From PALSA-607 sp036501485 (GTDB lineage: Bacteria > Actinomycetota > Actinomycetes > Acidothermales > Acidothermaceae), in contig DASYAG010000062.1 in NCBI GenBank assembly GCA_036501485.1, positions 1-58,112 of the forward strand: a stretch of DNA of 58,112 bases, in the 5' to 3' direction. A program made the position numbers and the translations under genes. Positions 1-7,570 of this stretch are shown in pieces (the first letter of the stretch is position 1; each line of letters opens with the position of its first letter). The notes below the pieces were generated by a model. The model saw nothing but the letters and a program-made list of their open reading frames with translations. It made no database searches and was not told the origin of the DNA.

Positions 1-660
1 ATTGCCTCGGGAATGCTCGAGGTCTCCGTTGCAGACCTCGAATGGGAAAAGGGTTCGTTCCATGTCAAGGGTGACCCGTCAAAGTCGGTGACTATCCAGG
101 CGATCGCGATGCGGGCGCACGGTGCGGGTGACCTTCCTGAAGGCGTCGAAGGCGGCCTCGAAGCGCAGATCTGCTACAACCCGTCGAACCTGACGTACCC
201 GTTCGGCGCCTACATCTGCGTCGTCGACATCGATCCCGGCACGGCGCAGGTGAAGGTGCGTAGCTTCGTCGCCGTTGATGACTGCGGCACGCGAATCAAC
301 CCGATGATCATCGAAGGCCAGATTCATGGTGGCCTCACGGACGGCGTCGGCATGGCCCTCATGGAGATGATCGCGTTTGACGAGGACGGCAACTGCCTTT
401 CGAGTTCGCTCATGGATTACCTCATTCCAACCGCACTCGAGGTGCCTGAGTGGCAGACCGGCCACACCGTGACGCCGTCACCACACCACCCGATTGGCGC
501 GAAGGGCGTGGGGGAATCAGCCACCGTCGGGTCACCGCCAGCCATCGTGAACGCGGTGGTCGACGCGCTGAAGCCCTTCAACATCAGGCATGCCGACATG
601 CCGCTCACACCGTCACGTGTGTGGGAGACGATGCAGGGAAGGCACCGGCCGCCGGTGTGA
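1..660 (+). CDS. Molybdenum hydroxylase large subunit (CoxL/XdhA-like), 3' part
   Basis: This is the last 219 codons of a molybdopterin-binding large subunit of the xanthine dehydrogenase / CO dehydrogenase family; the window edge cuts off the 5' part. The C-terminal signature GAKGVGESATVGSP contains the GxGES segment whose glutamate is the catalytic base near the Mo-bound ligand in this family. The preceding stretch VDDCGTRINP and GGLTDGVGMAL is also typical. The diagnostic active-site loop that separates form I CO dehydrogenases (AYRCSFR) from other hydroxylases lies upstream of the window, so the substrate cannot be settled here. The stop codon overlaps the GTG start of the next gene, so translation is probably coupled with the maturation genes downstream (xdhC, mocA, coxD, coxG, coxE). 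CO oxidation is the best guess from that gene order; an aldehyde, purine or nicotinate-type hydroxylase is the alternative. Confidence 0.9.
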   Translation: MASGMLEVSVADLEWEKGSFHVKGDPSKSVTIQAIAMRAHGAGDLPEGVEGGLEAQICYNPSNLTYPFGAYICVVDIDPGTAQVKVRSFVAVDDCGTRINPMIIEGQIHGGLTDGVGMALMEMIAFDEDGNCLSSSLMDYLIPTALEVPEWQTGHTVTPSPHHPIGAKGVGESATVGSPPAIVNAVVDALKPFNIRHADMPLTPSRVWETMQGRHRPPV

Positions 661-1565
661 CGATCGAACCACGTATGCACTCGCGGCTGACGGACCGAGC
701 TGCCGACCTAATCGCTCGCCGCCAGCCGTTCGTGCGTGCGACTGTGGTGCGCGCACAATCACCGACATCAGCCAGGCCGGGTGACGGCGCGATTATCTTA
801 AGCGACGGCACGATTGAGGGCTTCGTTGGCGGTCATTGCGCGAAGGAGTCGGTGCGTGCGGCCGCATTCGCGACGTTGCGCGACGGCGAGGCCACGCTGC
901 TGCGCGTGCTCCCAGACGACAGCACTGTCTTCCCGGAGACGCCCGGCGCACGGCTGACGGTTAATCCGTGTCTTTCAGGAGGGGCGTTGGAGATCTTCCT
1001 CGAGCCGCACCTGCCGCCAGCAATCATCGAGGTCGTCGGCGACACCCCGGTCGCTGAGGCAGTCGCAGCGATGGCGGAGGCCGTGGGGTTCGCAGTCGGG
1101 CGCTCATTGCCGGGCCGGGTGCCTGAGGGTGCGGTCGCCGTCATCGTGTCGACGCACGGGCACGACGAACCGGAATGCATTCGGGCTGCACTCGATGCTG
1201 GCGTCGGTTTCATCGGCCTCGTCGCAAGCAAAGTTCGCGGAGCGTCGGTACTCGATGCGATGGATCTCACGCCGCACGAACGGGCGCGGGTTCACACGCC
1301 TGTGGGTGTCGAGATTGGCGCAAAGACTGCGGCGGAGATCGGGTTGTCGATCGTTGCTGGCGTCGTGGCTGCAGTTCGTGTCGACGGGGTGGTCGCCCAC
1401 GACGCCGAGCCGGTCGAGGCACCGGCTACCGCGCTCGACCCGATCTGTGGCATGACAGTCGCGGTGTTGCCGACCACGGCCCACGTACGCGCCGATGGCG
1501 TCGACTACTGGTTCTGCAGCCTGGGTTGCCGGGATCGGTACGCGGCGCAGGTCGGACAGGCCTAA
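657..1565 (+). CDS. XdhC/CoxI-family Mo-cofactor maturation protein with C-terminal YHS domain
   Basis: The 302-residue product matches XdhC/CoxI proteins, which bind molybdenum cofactor and help insert the sulfurated form into hydroxylases. The N-terminal XdhC domain (about residues 10-100) carries the FVGGHCAKESV segment. A Rossmann-like XdhC C-terminal domain follows (about 120-245), with VSTHGHDEPECIRAAL and FIGLVASKVRG. The last 45 residues are a separate YHS-type domain, DPICGMTV followed by YWFCSLGCRDRY, with the cysteines usually associated with metal binding. I chose the GTG at 657 because it overlaps the upstream stop as GTGA and gives VTIEPRMHSRL; the ATG at 675 is an alternative. 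The open frame runs further upstream but only as a shadow of the coxL end. The YHS addition suggests a metal-handling or redox role added to cofactor maturation, which is inference. Confidence 0.85.
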   Translation: MTIEPRMHSRLTDRAADLIARRQPFVRATVVRAQSPTSARPGDGAIILSDGTIEGFVGGHCAKESVRAAAFATLRDGEATLLRVLPDDSTVFPETPGARLTVNPCLSGGALEIFLEPHLPPAIIEVVGDTPVAEAVAAMAEAVGFAVGRSLPGRVPEGAVAVIVSTHGHDEPECIRAALDAGVGFIGLVASKVRGASVLDAMDLTPHERARVHTPVGVEIGAKTAAEIGLSIVAGVVAAVRVDGVVAHDAEPVEAPATALDPICGMTVAVLPTTAHVRADGVDYWFCSLGCRDRYAAQVGQA

Positions 1566-1569
1566 GTCC

Positions 1570-2160
1570 GTGAAAGTCACCGGGCTCATCCTCGCGGCCG
1601 GCTCATCGAGCCGACTCGGCCAGCCAAAGCAGCTGCTGCCATTTCGGGGGACGACGTTGCTCGGGGCGACGCTCGACGTCGCACGTCGATGCGACTTCTC
1701 GCAACTCCTGGTCACCCTGGGCGGTGCGGCGGCAGATGTTGCGACCGCGATCGATTTCACCGGCGCCCAGGTCGTACACAATCGGGATTTCAGCTCCGGC
1801 TGCGGGTCGTCGATCAGCGCGGCAATTGCGCATGTCGATGACGCAAGCGAGGGCTTCGTCTTGATGCTCGGCGATCAGCCGGGTGTGTCGGTAGAGGCGG
1901 TCGGCCGGCTCGTCGATGAAGGCGCTGCGTCACAAGTCGCGGTGTGCGGTTACGCCGACGGTCGCGGCCACCCGTTCTGGTTTGCTCGCTCGGTGTTTGA
2001 TGATCTGAGGAGCCTTCACGGCGACAAGGCGGTCTGGAAGGTTCTTGAGTCGGGCCGTTACTCGGTGACCGAAGTGTCGATCGAGACAACCGTGCCGATT
2101 GATGTCGATACCTGGGCTGACTATGAAGCACTGCTCGCCGCGAACGGGGTGCCCTCATAG
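1570..2160 (+). CDS. MobA/MocA-like molybdenum cofactor nucleotidyltransferase
   Basis: The 196-residue protein starts KVTGLILAAGSSSRLGQPKQ, the nucleotide-binding LAAGxSxRxGxxK motif of the MobA/MocA family. Members transfer CMP or GMP to molybdopterin, giving the dinucleotide form used by hydroxylases (MCD in the CO dehydrogenase and xanthine dehydrogenase family). LMLGDQPGV is the second family motif, the metal-binding GDxP loop. The GTG start at 1570 lies 5 nt after the xdhC stop and is preferred over an upstream in-frame start because the family motif should lie within the first ten residues. Its place between xdhC and coxD supports a role in maturing the hydroxylase encoded just upstream. 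CTP specificity (MocA) is inferred from context; the sequence alone does not separate it from a GTP-using MobA. Confidence 0.85.
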   Translation: MKVTGLILAAGSSSRLGQPKQLLPFRGTTLLGATLDVARRCDFSQLLVTLGGAAADVATAIDFTGAQVVHNRDFSSGCGSSISAAIAHVDDASEGFVLMLGDQPGVSVEAVGRLVDEGAASQVAVCGYADGRGHPFWFARSVFDDLRSLHGDKAVWKVLESGRYSVTEVSIETTVPIDVDTWADYEALLAANGVPS

Positions 2161-2207
2161 TCACCCCGCTTCGCGATGCCGTTGAGGTACAGCACCGTCT
2201 CGACGAG

Positions 2208-3053
2208 ATGGACTATCTCGTCGACGAAGGACTGGCGACCGCGCTATATCTCGCCCTCGCCCTCGGCCGTCCGCTGCTTCTCGAGGGCGAGCCAGGAGTC
2301 GGCAAGACCACCGCAGCAAAGGCACTGGCGCGTGCACTCGAGGTTCCGCTTATCCGGCTTCAGTGTTATGAGGGCCTGACGGTTGGTGAAGCACTGTATG
2401 AGTGGAACTACCAGCGCCAACTGCTCGCCATTCGACTCGCCGAGGCGAGTGCGGAAACCATCACCGATGCTGACCTGTTCACCGAGGCATTTTTGCTTGA
2501 GAGGCCGATTCTGCAGGCGGTGCGCTATCGTGGCGAGTCTCCGCCGGTGCTGCTGATCGACGAGATCGATCGAGCAGACGACGAGTTCGAGGCGTTGCTT
2601 TTCGAATTCCTCGGAGAGTCGTCGGTGACAATCCCGGAACTCGGCACGTTCACCGCCGCGCGGCCGCCGATCGTCATTCTGACCTCGAATCGCAGCCGCG
2701 AACTCCATGACGCGCTGCGGCGGCGATGTCTCTACCACTGGATCGACTTCCCGAGCCCGACCCGTGCTGCCGAGATACTTCGACGTGCTGTACCAGCAGC
2801 AAGTGAAGCGCTGATCCAAAGTGCGACTCAGTTCATCGGGCGAGTAAGAACACTCGATCTCGACAAGCCGCCTGGCATGGCCGAGACCATCGACTGGCTT
2901 TCTGCGCTGAGTGCGCTCGGTGCCGCCGAACTCGTGCGGTCAACGCTGGTGAGCACCCTCGGTGCCATCGCCAAGACCGCCGACGATCGCGACACCATGC
3001 TCGGCGCGCTCGTCGAAGTGGGCGTGTCTGACGGCGGAGGGACTTCTCAATGA
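2208..3053 (+). CDS. coxD: CoxD-type MoxR-family AAA+ ATPase
   Basis: The 281-residue product is a MoxR-type AAA+ ATPase with Walker A GEPGVGKTT, Walker B VLLIDEIDRAD and sensor motif ILTSNRSREL. CoxD proteins work with the VWA protein CoxE in assembling the CuSMoO2 active site of CO dehydrogenase; here coxG lies between coxD and coxE. The first usable start is the ATG at 2208. The same frame reads on upstream as LRDAVEVQHRLDE, which looks like the normal N-terminus of the family. That stretch (2157-2207) contains no ATG, GTG or TTG, and the frame is closed by TGA at 2124-2126. Either the protein is shortened by about 15 residues, a non-standard start such as ATA at 2157 is used, or there is a sequence error. 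Confidence 0.88.
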   Translation: MDYLVDEGLATALYLALALGRPLLLEGEPGVGKTTAAKALARALEVPLIRLQCYEGLTVGEALYEWNYQRQLLAIRLAEASAETITDADLFTEAFLLERPILQAVRYRGESPPVLLIDEIDRADDEFEALLFEFLGESSVTIPELGTFTAARPPIVILTSNRSRELHDALRRRCLYHWIDFPSPTRAAEILRRAVPAASEALIQSATQFIGRVRTLDLDKPPGMAETIDWLSALSALGAAELVRSTLVSTLGAIAKTADDRDTMLGALVEVGVSDGGGTSQ

Positions 3054-3096
3054 TCACCGACCGACGCGCTAACAGATTTCCAACGAAGAGGATCCA

Positions 3097-3825
3097 ATGA
3101 AGATCGACAATCAATTCAGCGTCAGTGTCCCCATCGCCGAGGCATGGAATGCGCTCACCGACCTAGGGCGAATCGCTCCGTGCATGCCAGGTGCCCAACT
3201 CACCGGCAGGGACGGCGAGGCATATTTGGGGACCGTCAAGGTCAAGGTCGGGCCGGTCATCAGCGAGTTCGCCGGCACTGCATCATTCGTCGAAAAAGAT
3301 GAGTCGAGCTATCACGCGATCATCGACGCAAAGGGTCGTGACTCGCGAGGCTCTGGCAATGCGTCGGCGACAATCACCGCACAGCTGCGAAGCGATGGCC
3401 CGGCGCGCACGACGGTCATGGTCGAGACGGACATGAAGATCAGCGGCAAGCTCGCCCAGTTCGGCAGCGGGATGATCGCAGAAGTGTCGAGCAAGTTGCT
3501 GGGCCAGTTCGCGGACTCTCTGGAGCACCTACTCGCAGCACCACCAGAGACAACGAGCCAGACACCCGACCAAGGCAGAACCGTTGCACAGCCCACGGAC
3601 AATGAGAGCCCATCAGCGCCGGTTCCACCGCCGTCCGCCGCCGCCGCCGTCGATGCCGTCGATGCCGGCGCCACAAGTAGCGCCACGACGTCGTTCCGTC
3701 CGTCAGCCGCTGCGCAGCCCGTCGACCTCACCTCGCTCGCCGGTGGTGCCGTGGCGAAACGCGCACTTCCGGTGCTGGCTGGCCTCGTGCTGGTCGGCGT
3801 GATCATCTATGTCATCGTCCGGTAG
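3097..3825 (+). CDS. coxG: CoxG-like SRPBCC protein with C-terminal membrane anchor
   Basis: The 242-residue protein begins with a SRPBCC/START-like fold of the CO dehydrogenase subunit G family. Typical segments are VPIAEAWNALTDL, CMPGAQLTG and KVKVGPVISEFAG (residues about 1-150). A low-complexity linker rich in A, P, S and D (about 155-215) follows. The chain ends in one hydrophobic helix, ALPVLAGLVLVGVIIYVIV, predicted to anchor it in the membrane with almost no residues beyond it. CoxG is known to recruit CO dehydrogenase to the cytoplasmic membrane, which fits the tail anchor. A GAAGAGG ribosome-binding site precedes the ATG. Its last 17 bp overlap the coxE start. SRPBCC proteins have many roles, so the coxG name rests on sequence plus neighbours. 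Confidence 0.87.
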   Translation: MKIDNQFSVSVPIAEAWNALTDLGRIAPCMPGAQLTGRDGEAYLGTVKVKVGPVISEFAGTASFVEKDESSYHAIIDAKGRDSRGSGNASATITAQLRSDGPARTTVMVETDMKISGKLAQFGSGMIAEVSSKLLGQFADSLEHLLAAPPETTSQTPDQGRTVAQPTDNESPSAPVPPPSAAAAVDAVDAGATSSATTSFRPSAAAQPVDLTSLAGGAVAKRALPVLAGLVLVGVIIYVIVR

Positions 3826-5107
3826 CGGCGGCGCGTTCGACTCACCCGTTACTGCGCGACGCGTCACTCTGGTCAGCGGCGTCGACCGGGCGGCATTCGC
3901 CGTCGCCCTCGTCGATCGGTTGCGAGCGGCCGGCGTCGATGTCGGGTTACCCGCTGCGAGCACGTTCGCACGTGCCCTTGCTGTGCAACCGCCGTACACC
4001 CGCTCGTCGTTGTACTGGCTAGCCAGGGTCACCCTCACGCATCGTCACGGCGACGCCGAGGCGTTCGACCGTGTTTTCGCCTCCGTGTTCGACCACGCGG
4101 GCCTGGCTCTGGATCCGCACTCTCGGCGCCGCACACCGGTGCGGTCACGCGCCGTTGATGAACGGTTCGCAGCAGCGGGCAGCGATGACAACATGCTTTT
4201 CCAGGACGGCGGCGGGCTGCCGTGGGCGACACTGCCAGCCGTCGTGGGGGTGGCTGATGACGACCCGTCGCCAATCGGAATGCCCGAGCGGCTACCGAGC
4301 AATCTGGCCGGGCTGTCCGGCACTCCGTTCGAGGATCTCAGCGCCGATGAGATTGAGTTGCTCGGCGCGTGGTTGGAGAGTGCCTTCCGGAACTGGCCGA
4401 CGCGTCGCACCCGGCGGCTGCAGCCGCACGCACACGGCCGCTACGTGAACCTGCGCGCAACAATGGTCCGCTTGCGCCGCAGTGGCTGGGAGCCTCTGCA
4501 TGTTGTCCACAGCGCGCCGCGGTACGTGCCACGACGCGTTGTCATGGTGTGCGACGTCAGCCAGTCGATGCAGGCATACGCGACCACCTATCTGCATCTC
4601 ATGCGAGCGGCGGTTCTGTCGGCCGACGCCGAGGTGTTCGCGTTCGCGACCACTCTTACTCGTCTCACCTCCGTCTTGACTCACAGATCAGTCGACGTCG
4701 CCATAGAACAAGCGAGCGGCACTGTGGTCGATCGTTTCGGCGGGACACGCATCGCCTCTAACCTCGACACGCTGCTGCGATCACGGCACAGCAATGTACT
4801 TCGGGGCGCAGTGGTCGTGATCGCGTCCGACGGTTGGGACAGCGACCCGCCGGTCGCGCTAGCGGCGTCGATGGCGAGACTGCGACGGCGAGCGCATCGG
4901 GTTATCTGGTTGAACCCACGAGTGGCGGCGTCAGGATTCGCGCCCCTGGTCGGCTCGATGGCGGCGGCGCTGCCGTACTGCGACGATCTCTTGCCTGCCC
5001 ACGACCTGCGTGCTCTCGGCGAAGCTTTCGAGGCCGTTTCGCGCGCCGGCCGGTGGCCCCGACCACACGGCGTCCGGCAGTCTGGGTTTCCTATTTCCAG
5101 AGCGTGA
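3809..5107 (+). CDS. coxE: CoxE-like von Willebrand factor A domain protein
   Basis: The 432-residue protein has a C-terminal VWA domain with a MIDAS metal site read directly as CDVSQSM (DxSxS) near residue 250. A second acidic motif, VIASDGWDS, follows near residue 345. The N-terminal half is the CoxE-type helical region (SGVDRAAFAVALVDRLRAAG). CoxE is the partner of the CoxD AAA+ ATPase in post-translational maturation of the hydroxylase, in the manner of MoxR/VWA chaperone pairs. It starts inside the coxG coding sequence (17 bp overlap), so it is certainly in the same transcript. Its 3' end overlaps that of the convergent LysR gene by 17 bp (5091-5107), leaving no room for a dedicated terminator between the two. 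Confidence 0.88.
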   Translation: MSSSGSGGAFDSPVTARRVTLVSGVDRAAFAVALVDRLRAAGVDVGLPAASTFARALAVQPPYTRSSLYWLARVTLTHRHGDAEAFDRVFASVFDHAGLALDPHSRRRTPVRSRAVDERFAAAGSDDNMLFQDGGGLPWATLPAVVGVADDDPSPIGMPERLPSNLAGLSGTPFEDLSADEIELLGAWLESAFRNWPTRRTRRLQPHAHGRYVNLRATMVRLRRSGWEPLHVVHSAPRYVPRRVVMVCDVSQSMQAYATTYLHLMRAAVLSADAEVFAFATTLTRLTSVLTHRSVDVAIEQASGTVVDRFGGTRIASNLDTLLRSRHSNVLRGAVVVIASDGWDSDPPVALAASMARLRRRAHRVIWLNPRVAASGFAPLVGSMAAALPYCDDLLPAHDLRALGEAFEAVSRAGRWPRPHGVRQSGFPISRA

Positions 5108-6047
5108 CATGCACCGACGGCCTGAAGTGGCCGATGTGCACGCCCGAGCCCTTCATCATCGCTTGGATCGCGCGCGGGGTCGAAACGAACCGGGTCAGCT
5201 CCGCGGCAGCCGGCACGATGACCTGTTCGGGCAGCGTCATCGTCGCCCAGCCTCCCTCGGCTTGGAGGCCAGGGCCCTTGACGACGACCAATCGCGCGTT
5301 CGCAAGGTCCGCAGCAACGGCGAACGAGACCGCCAGTGCTACGCCATTGTTGCGTTTCGCCTCTTCGAGCGCTGCGGCGTGACTTTGAAAGATGCGCTGC
5401 CTGTCCTCCGGAATGTCGAAGTGGCGGAGCATCGCTGGGACGACGCCGTCTTCGCCGGCCGCTGATGGCCCGAGCAACCATGTCTGCTCGCGTAATTGCG
5501 CAGGGCGAGGAGCGCCCGTCGCAAGGGGATGCCCGACACCCACGACCGCGACGACGTGATAGTTGAGGAACGGCTTACAGACCAGTGAGTTGGTGCCGCT
5601 GGACATACGTGGACCGATCGCAACGTCGACTGCGCGCGATGCGAGCAGGCTCTCAAACTGGGCCGGTGGCCGCACGCTGAGCTCGACATCGAAATCGTCG
5701 GCCCGCGCAAGGAATAACTCGATCAGCCCGGGCGCCGCGTGTTCGGCAAAAAGGCTGGTAGTGGCTAACCGCATGAGGCGACGGCCGTGGCCAGCCTGAT
5801 TCACTTCGCGAATGGTCTGCGCCTGCAGGCCGAGCATCTCGGCGGCTCGACTCGCCAACCGCAGGCCGCCGGGCGTGAACGCAAGACCGGCAGCGGTGCG
5901 GGTGAAGAGCTGATCGTCAAGCTCTCTGCGCAGCTGTCCGAGGTGCAGCGAGACCGCCGCCTCCGTCACCCCGATTTCAGCCGCGGCCGCTTTCACCGAG
6001 CCATGCCTAACGACGGCGGAATACGCCCGCAGTTGGGTTGGAGTCAT
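5091..6047 (-). CDS. LysR-family transcriptional regulator
   Basis: The 318-residue product opens with a LysR winged helix-turn-helix: MTPTQLRAYSAVVRHGSVKA then AAAEIGVTEAAVSLHLGQLR (residues 1-60). A substrate-binding-like effector domain with RLATTSLFAEHAAP and VDVAIGPRM follows. The gene faces the cox operon and overlaps its 3' end, so it is a candidate regulator of the hydroxylase genes; LysR genes are common neighbours of cox clusters. Because it is convergent, any control of the cox promoter would act on a site outside this window. It could instead control the moaD-moaE pair on the same strand, whose last gene ends 28 bp upstream of this start. The effector is unknown. Confidence 0.85.
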   Translation of the reverse strand: MTPTQLRAYSAVVRHGSVKAAAAEIGVTEAAVSLHLGQLRRELDDQLFTRTAAGLAFTPGGLRLASRAAEMLGLQAQTIREVNQAGHGRRLMRLATTSLFAEHAAPGLIELFLARADDFDVELSVRPPAQFESLLASRAVDVAIGPRMSSGTNSLVCKPFLNYHVVAVVGVGHPLATGAPRPAQLREQTWLLGPSAAGEDGVVPAMLRHFDIPEDRQRIFQSHAAALEEAKRNNGVALAVSFAVAADLANARLVVVKGPGLQAEGGWATMTLPEQVIVPAAAELTRFVSTPRAIQAMMKGSGVHIGHFRPSVHVTLWK

Positions 6048-6075
6048 CGTGGGATACCGCGTCGCACCGACGCCG

Positions 6076-6507
6076 TCACGGGCTGTTCACCCACTCGTCG
6101 GTGCCGTCGTCGAACACCTGGCGCTTCCACACTGGCAACAGCGTCTTGACCGCCTCGACAGCCTCAGCGCACGCTCCGAGCGCCGCCGCTCGATGCGCTG
6201 CCGACGCGGCGACGACGACCGCCACGTCACCAATCCGCAGCGTTCCGGTGCGGTGCACTATTGCAAGCGCCATGACCTCGCTGTGCTTCGCCGCGATGTC
6301 ATGCGCGACTTCGCCGATGACACGAGTCGCCGAGTCGTGGGCAACGTACTCGAGTTCGGTCACGCGCCTGCCGTGGTCGAGCTCGCGCACCAACCCAGTG
6401 AAGGTTGCAATAGCACCGGATTCTGAGCTGCTGACCCGGCCGACGATTTCGAGCAGATTGATTTCGTAGTCGACGAGTTCGGCATGGAGCACGGGCTGAG
6501 CGCTCAT
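6076..6507 (-). CDS. moaE: Molybdopterin synthase catalytic subunit MoaE
   Basis: The 143-residue protein is MoaE, which together with thiocarboxylated MoaD converts cyclic pyranopterin monophosphate (precursor Z) to molybdopterin. Family motifs are present in order: ATFTGLVRELDHGRRV, LEYVAHDSA, IVHRTGTLRIGDVAVVV, and LLPVWKRQ with the lysine expected near the active site. I chose the ATG at 6507, one base past the moaD stop in a tight GATGAG context. An ATG five codons upstream (6522) would overlap moaD and is possible. It is read in the same direction as moaD and sits beside the Mo-hydroxylase operon, so supply of cofactor to that enzyme is the obvious role. Confidence 0.9.
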   Translation of the reverse strand: MSAQPVLHAELVDYEINLLEIVGRVSSSESGAIATFTGLVRELDHGRRVTELEYVAHDSATRVIGEVAHDIAAKHSEVMALAIVHRTGTLRIGDVAVVVAASAAHRAAALGACAEAVEAVKTLLPVWKRQVFDDGTDEWVNSP

Positions 6508-6508
6508 C

Positions 6509-6754
6509 TCATCCGCCCGCAAACGGCGGGAGCACGTCCAGTTCGACAGTGCCGGACAGCCGACGGTCGAGGTCTCGGACTTGCACGCCGTCGAGAAGAA
6601 GGCTGCACACCCTGATTACACGTTGCAATCCAGGCCCTCGGTTGCCCTCGATCATCGATAGGCACTCACGAACCGTGTCGGCGTCGACCGTTTCCTCATC
6701 CACGCCTGCAGCAGCCCGCGCAGCGGCGAAGTACCGGACCACGACCCGAGCCAT
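6509..6754 (-). CDS. moaD: Molybdopterin synthase sulfur-carrier subunit MoaD
   Basis: This 81-residue ubiquitin-like protein starts ARVVVRYFAAARAAAGVDEE and ends VLPPFAGG. The C-terminal Gly-Gly is the site that is adenylated and thiocarboxylated so that the protein can donate sulfur to MoaE. The start at 6754 is chosen because the beta-strand VVVRYFAAAR should lie at the N-terminus; an upstream in-frame start at 6823 would add an unrelated basic stretch. The moaE start follows with practically no gap. No MoaB, MoaC or MoeB is seen nearby, and moaA lies about 42 kb away at 48.3 kb. Confidence 0.88.
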   Translation of the reverse strand: MARVVVRYFAAARAAAGVDEETVDADTVRECLSMIEGNRGPGLQRVIRVCSLLLDGVQVRDLDRRLSGTVELDVLPPFAGG

Positions 6755-6823
6755 CGCCTCGCTCCGCACCCGCGCCTCTGCGCGCCTCCGCTTTGGATCG
6801 AATCTACAACGGCTAACTGTCAA

Positions 6824-7570
6824 CTACGTCTCGGTGGCGCTTCGGGCCTCGCGGTGGCGCACGTTTGCGCGGAACCGAGGACGTCTCGGCTTGAGCAACG
6901 GACCGACTGCCGCGCGCGCCCCGGCGACATAAGGGTCAAGGTTCTCGACCGTCACGATCGCGAGGTCGTCGATCGGCCACGCATGCGCGGTGAGTTCGAC
7001 GTCGAAGTCCTCCTCGGGCAACCCGACGAAAGCCACCCAATCGTCTCCAAGAACCGCGGCTTCACCGGCATGCGCAACACCATCAATGCGGACGTCGATT
7101 GGCTGGCGTGTGACGGCGGTCAGTGCCTCCTCCTGTGCGAGGCGAAAGTCCTCGACAGTGCGGGCCGCCCATCGCGGATCACCGAGTCCGTCGCGACCGC
7201 GCACCAGCGGCAGCGCGAGTCGAGCTAATGGCTGCACCCCGTGGTGGCCGCCGTGGCGCTGAACCGTCACCTGCAGCGATCCCGTGGCCGGGCTGTTTCG
7301 AGTGTGCAGCAGCGTCGTGCTCGACGCCCGGACCGAGCCGCGTTTGCCTTGCATTGAGACGAACCCCGACAGGCCACCCAAGGCGCGGGTTGCCGGTACG
7401 TCGAGGGGTAACCCGTACCACTTCAGATCGCAACGGCGGGCGCGGTCAGCTTGCTCGATGAGGTGGTGGCGATGCTCCAGGTTCGGGAACACCAACCCGA
7501 CCAGCCACCGCCACCGGCGGTGCAGATACATCCGCCGGCGCGACCGCGCTCGCTCTCGCCAACTCGCCAC
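6824..7570 (-). CDS. Hypothetical protein overlapping the acyltransferase 3' end
   Basis: I do not recognise this protein. From a GTG at 7570 it is 248 residues long. It starts with an Arg/Trp-rich segment (RRRMYLHRRWRWLVGLVF), continues with KWYGLPLDVPATRALGGLSG and ends in a soluble-looking region (WVAFVGLPEEDFDVELTA) with balanced composition, which argues that it is really translated. The start is uncertain: the ATG at 7531 is another choice, and the frame stays open upstream to 7735. Its first 125 bases or so overlap the end of the acyltransferase gene in another frame. Either the two genes truly overlap, the acyltransferase tail is spurious beyond about 7600, or a frameshift joins them into one longer protein. 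Confidence 0.5.
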   Translation of the reverse strand: MASWRERARSRRRMYLHRRWRWLVGLVFPNLEHRHHLIEQADRARRCDLKWYGLPLDVPATRALGGLSGFVSMQGKRGSVRASSTTLLHTRNSPATGSLQVTVQRHGGHHGVQPLARLALPLVRGRDGLGDPRWAARTVEDFRLAQEEALTAVTRQPIDVRIDGVAHAGEAAVLGDDWVAFVGLPEEDFDVELTAHAWPIDDLAIVTVENLDPYVAGARAAVGPLLKPRRPRFRANVRHREARSATET

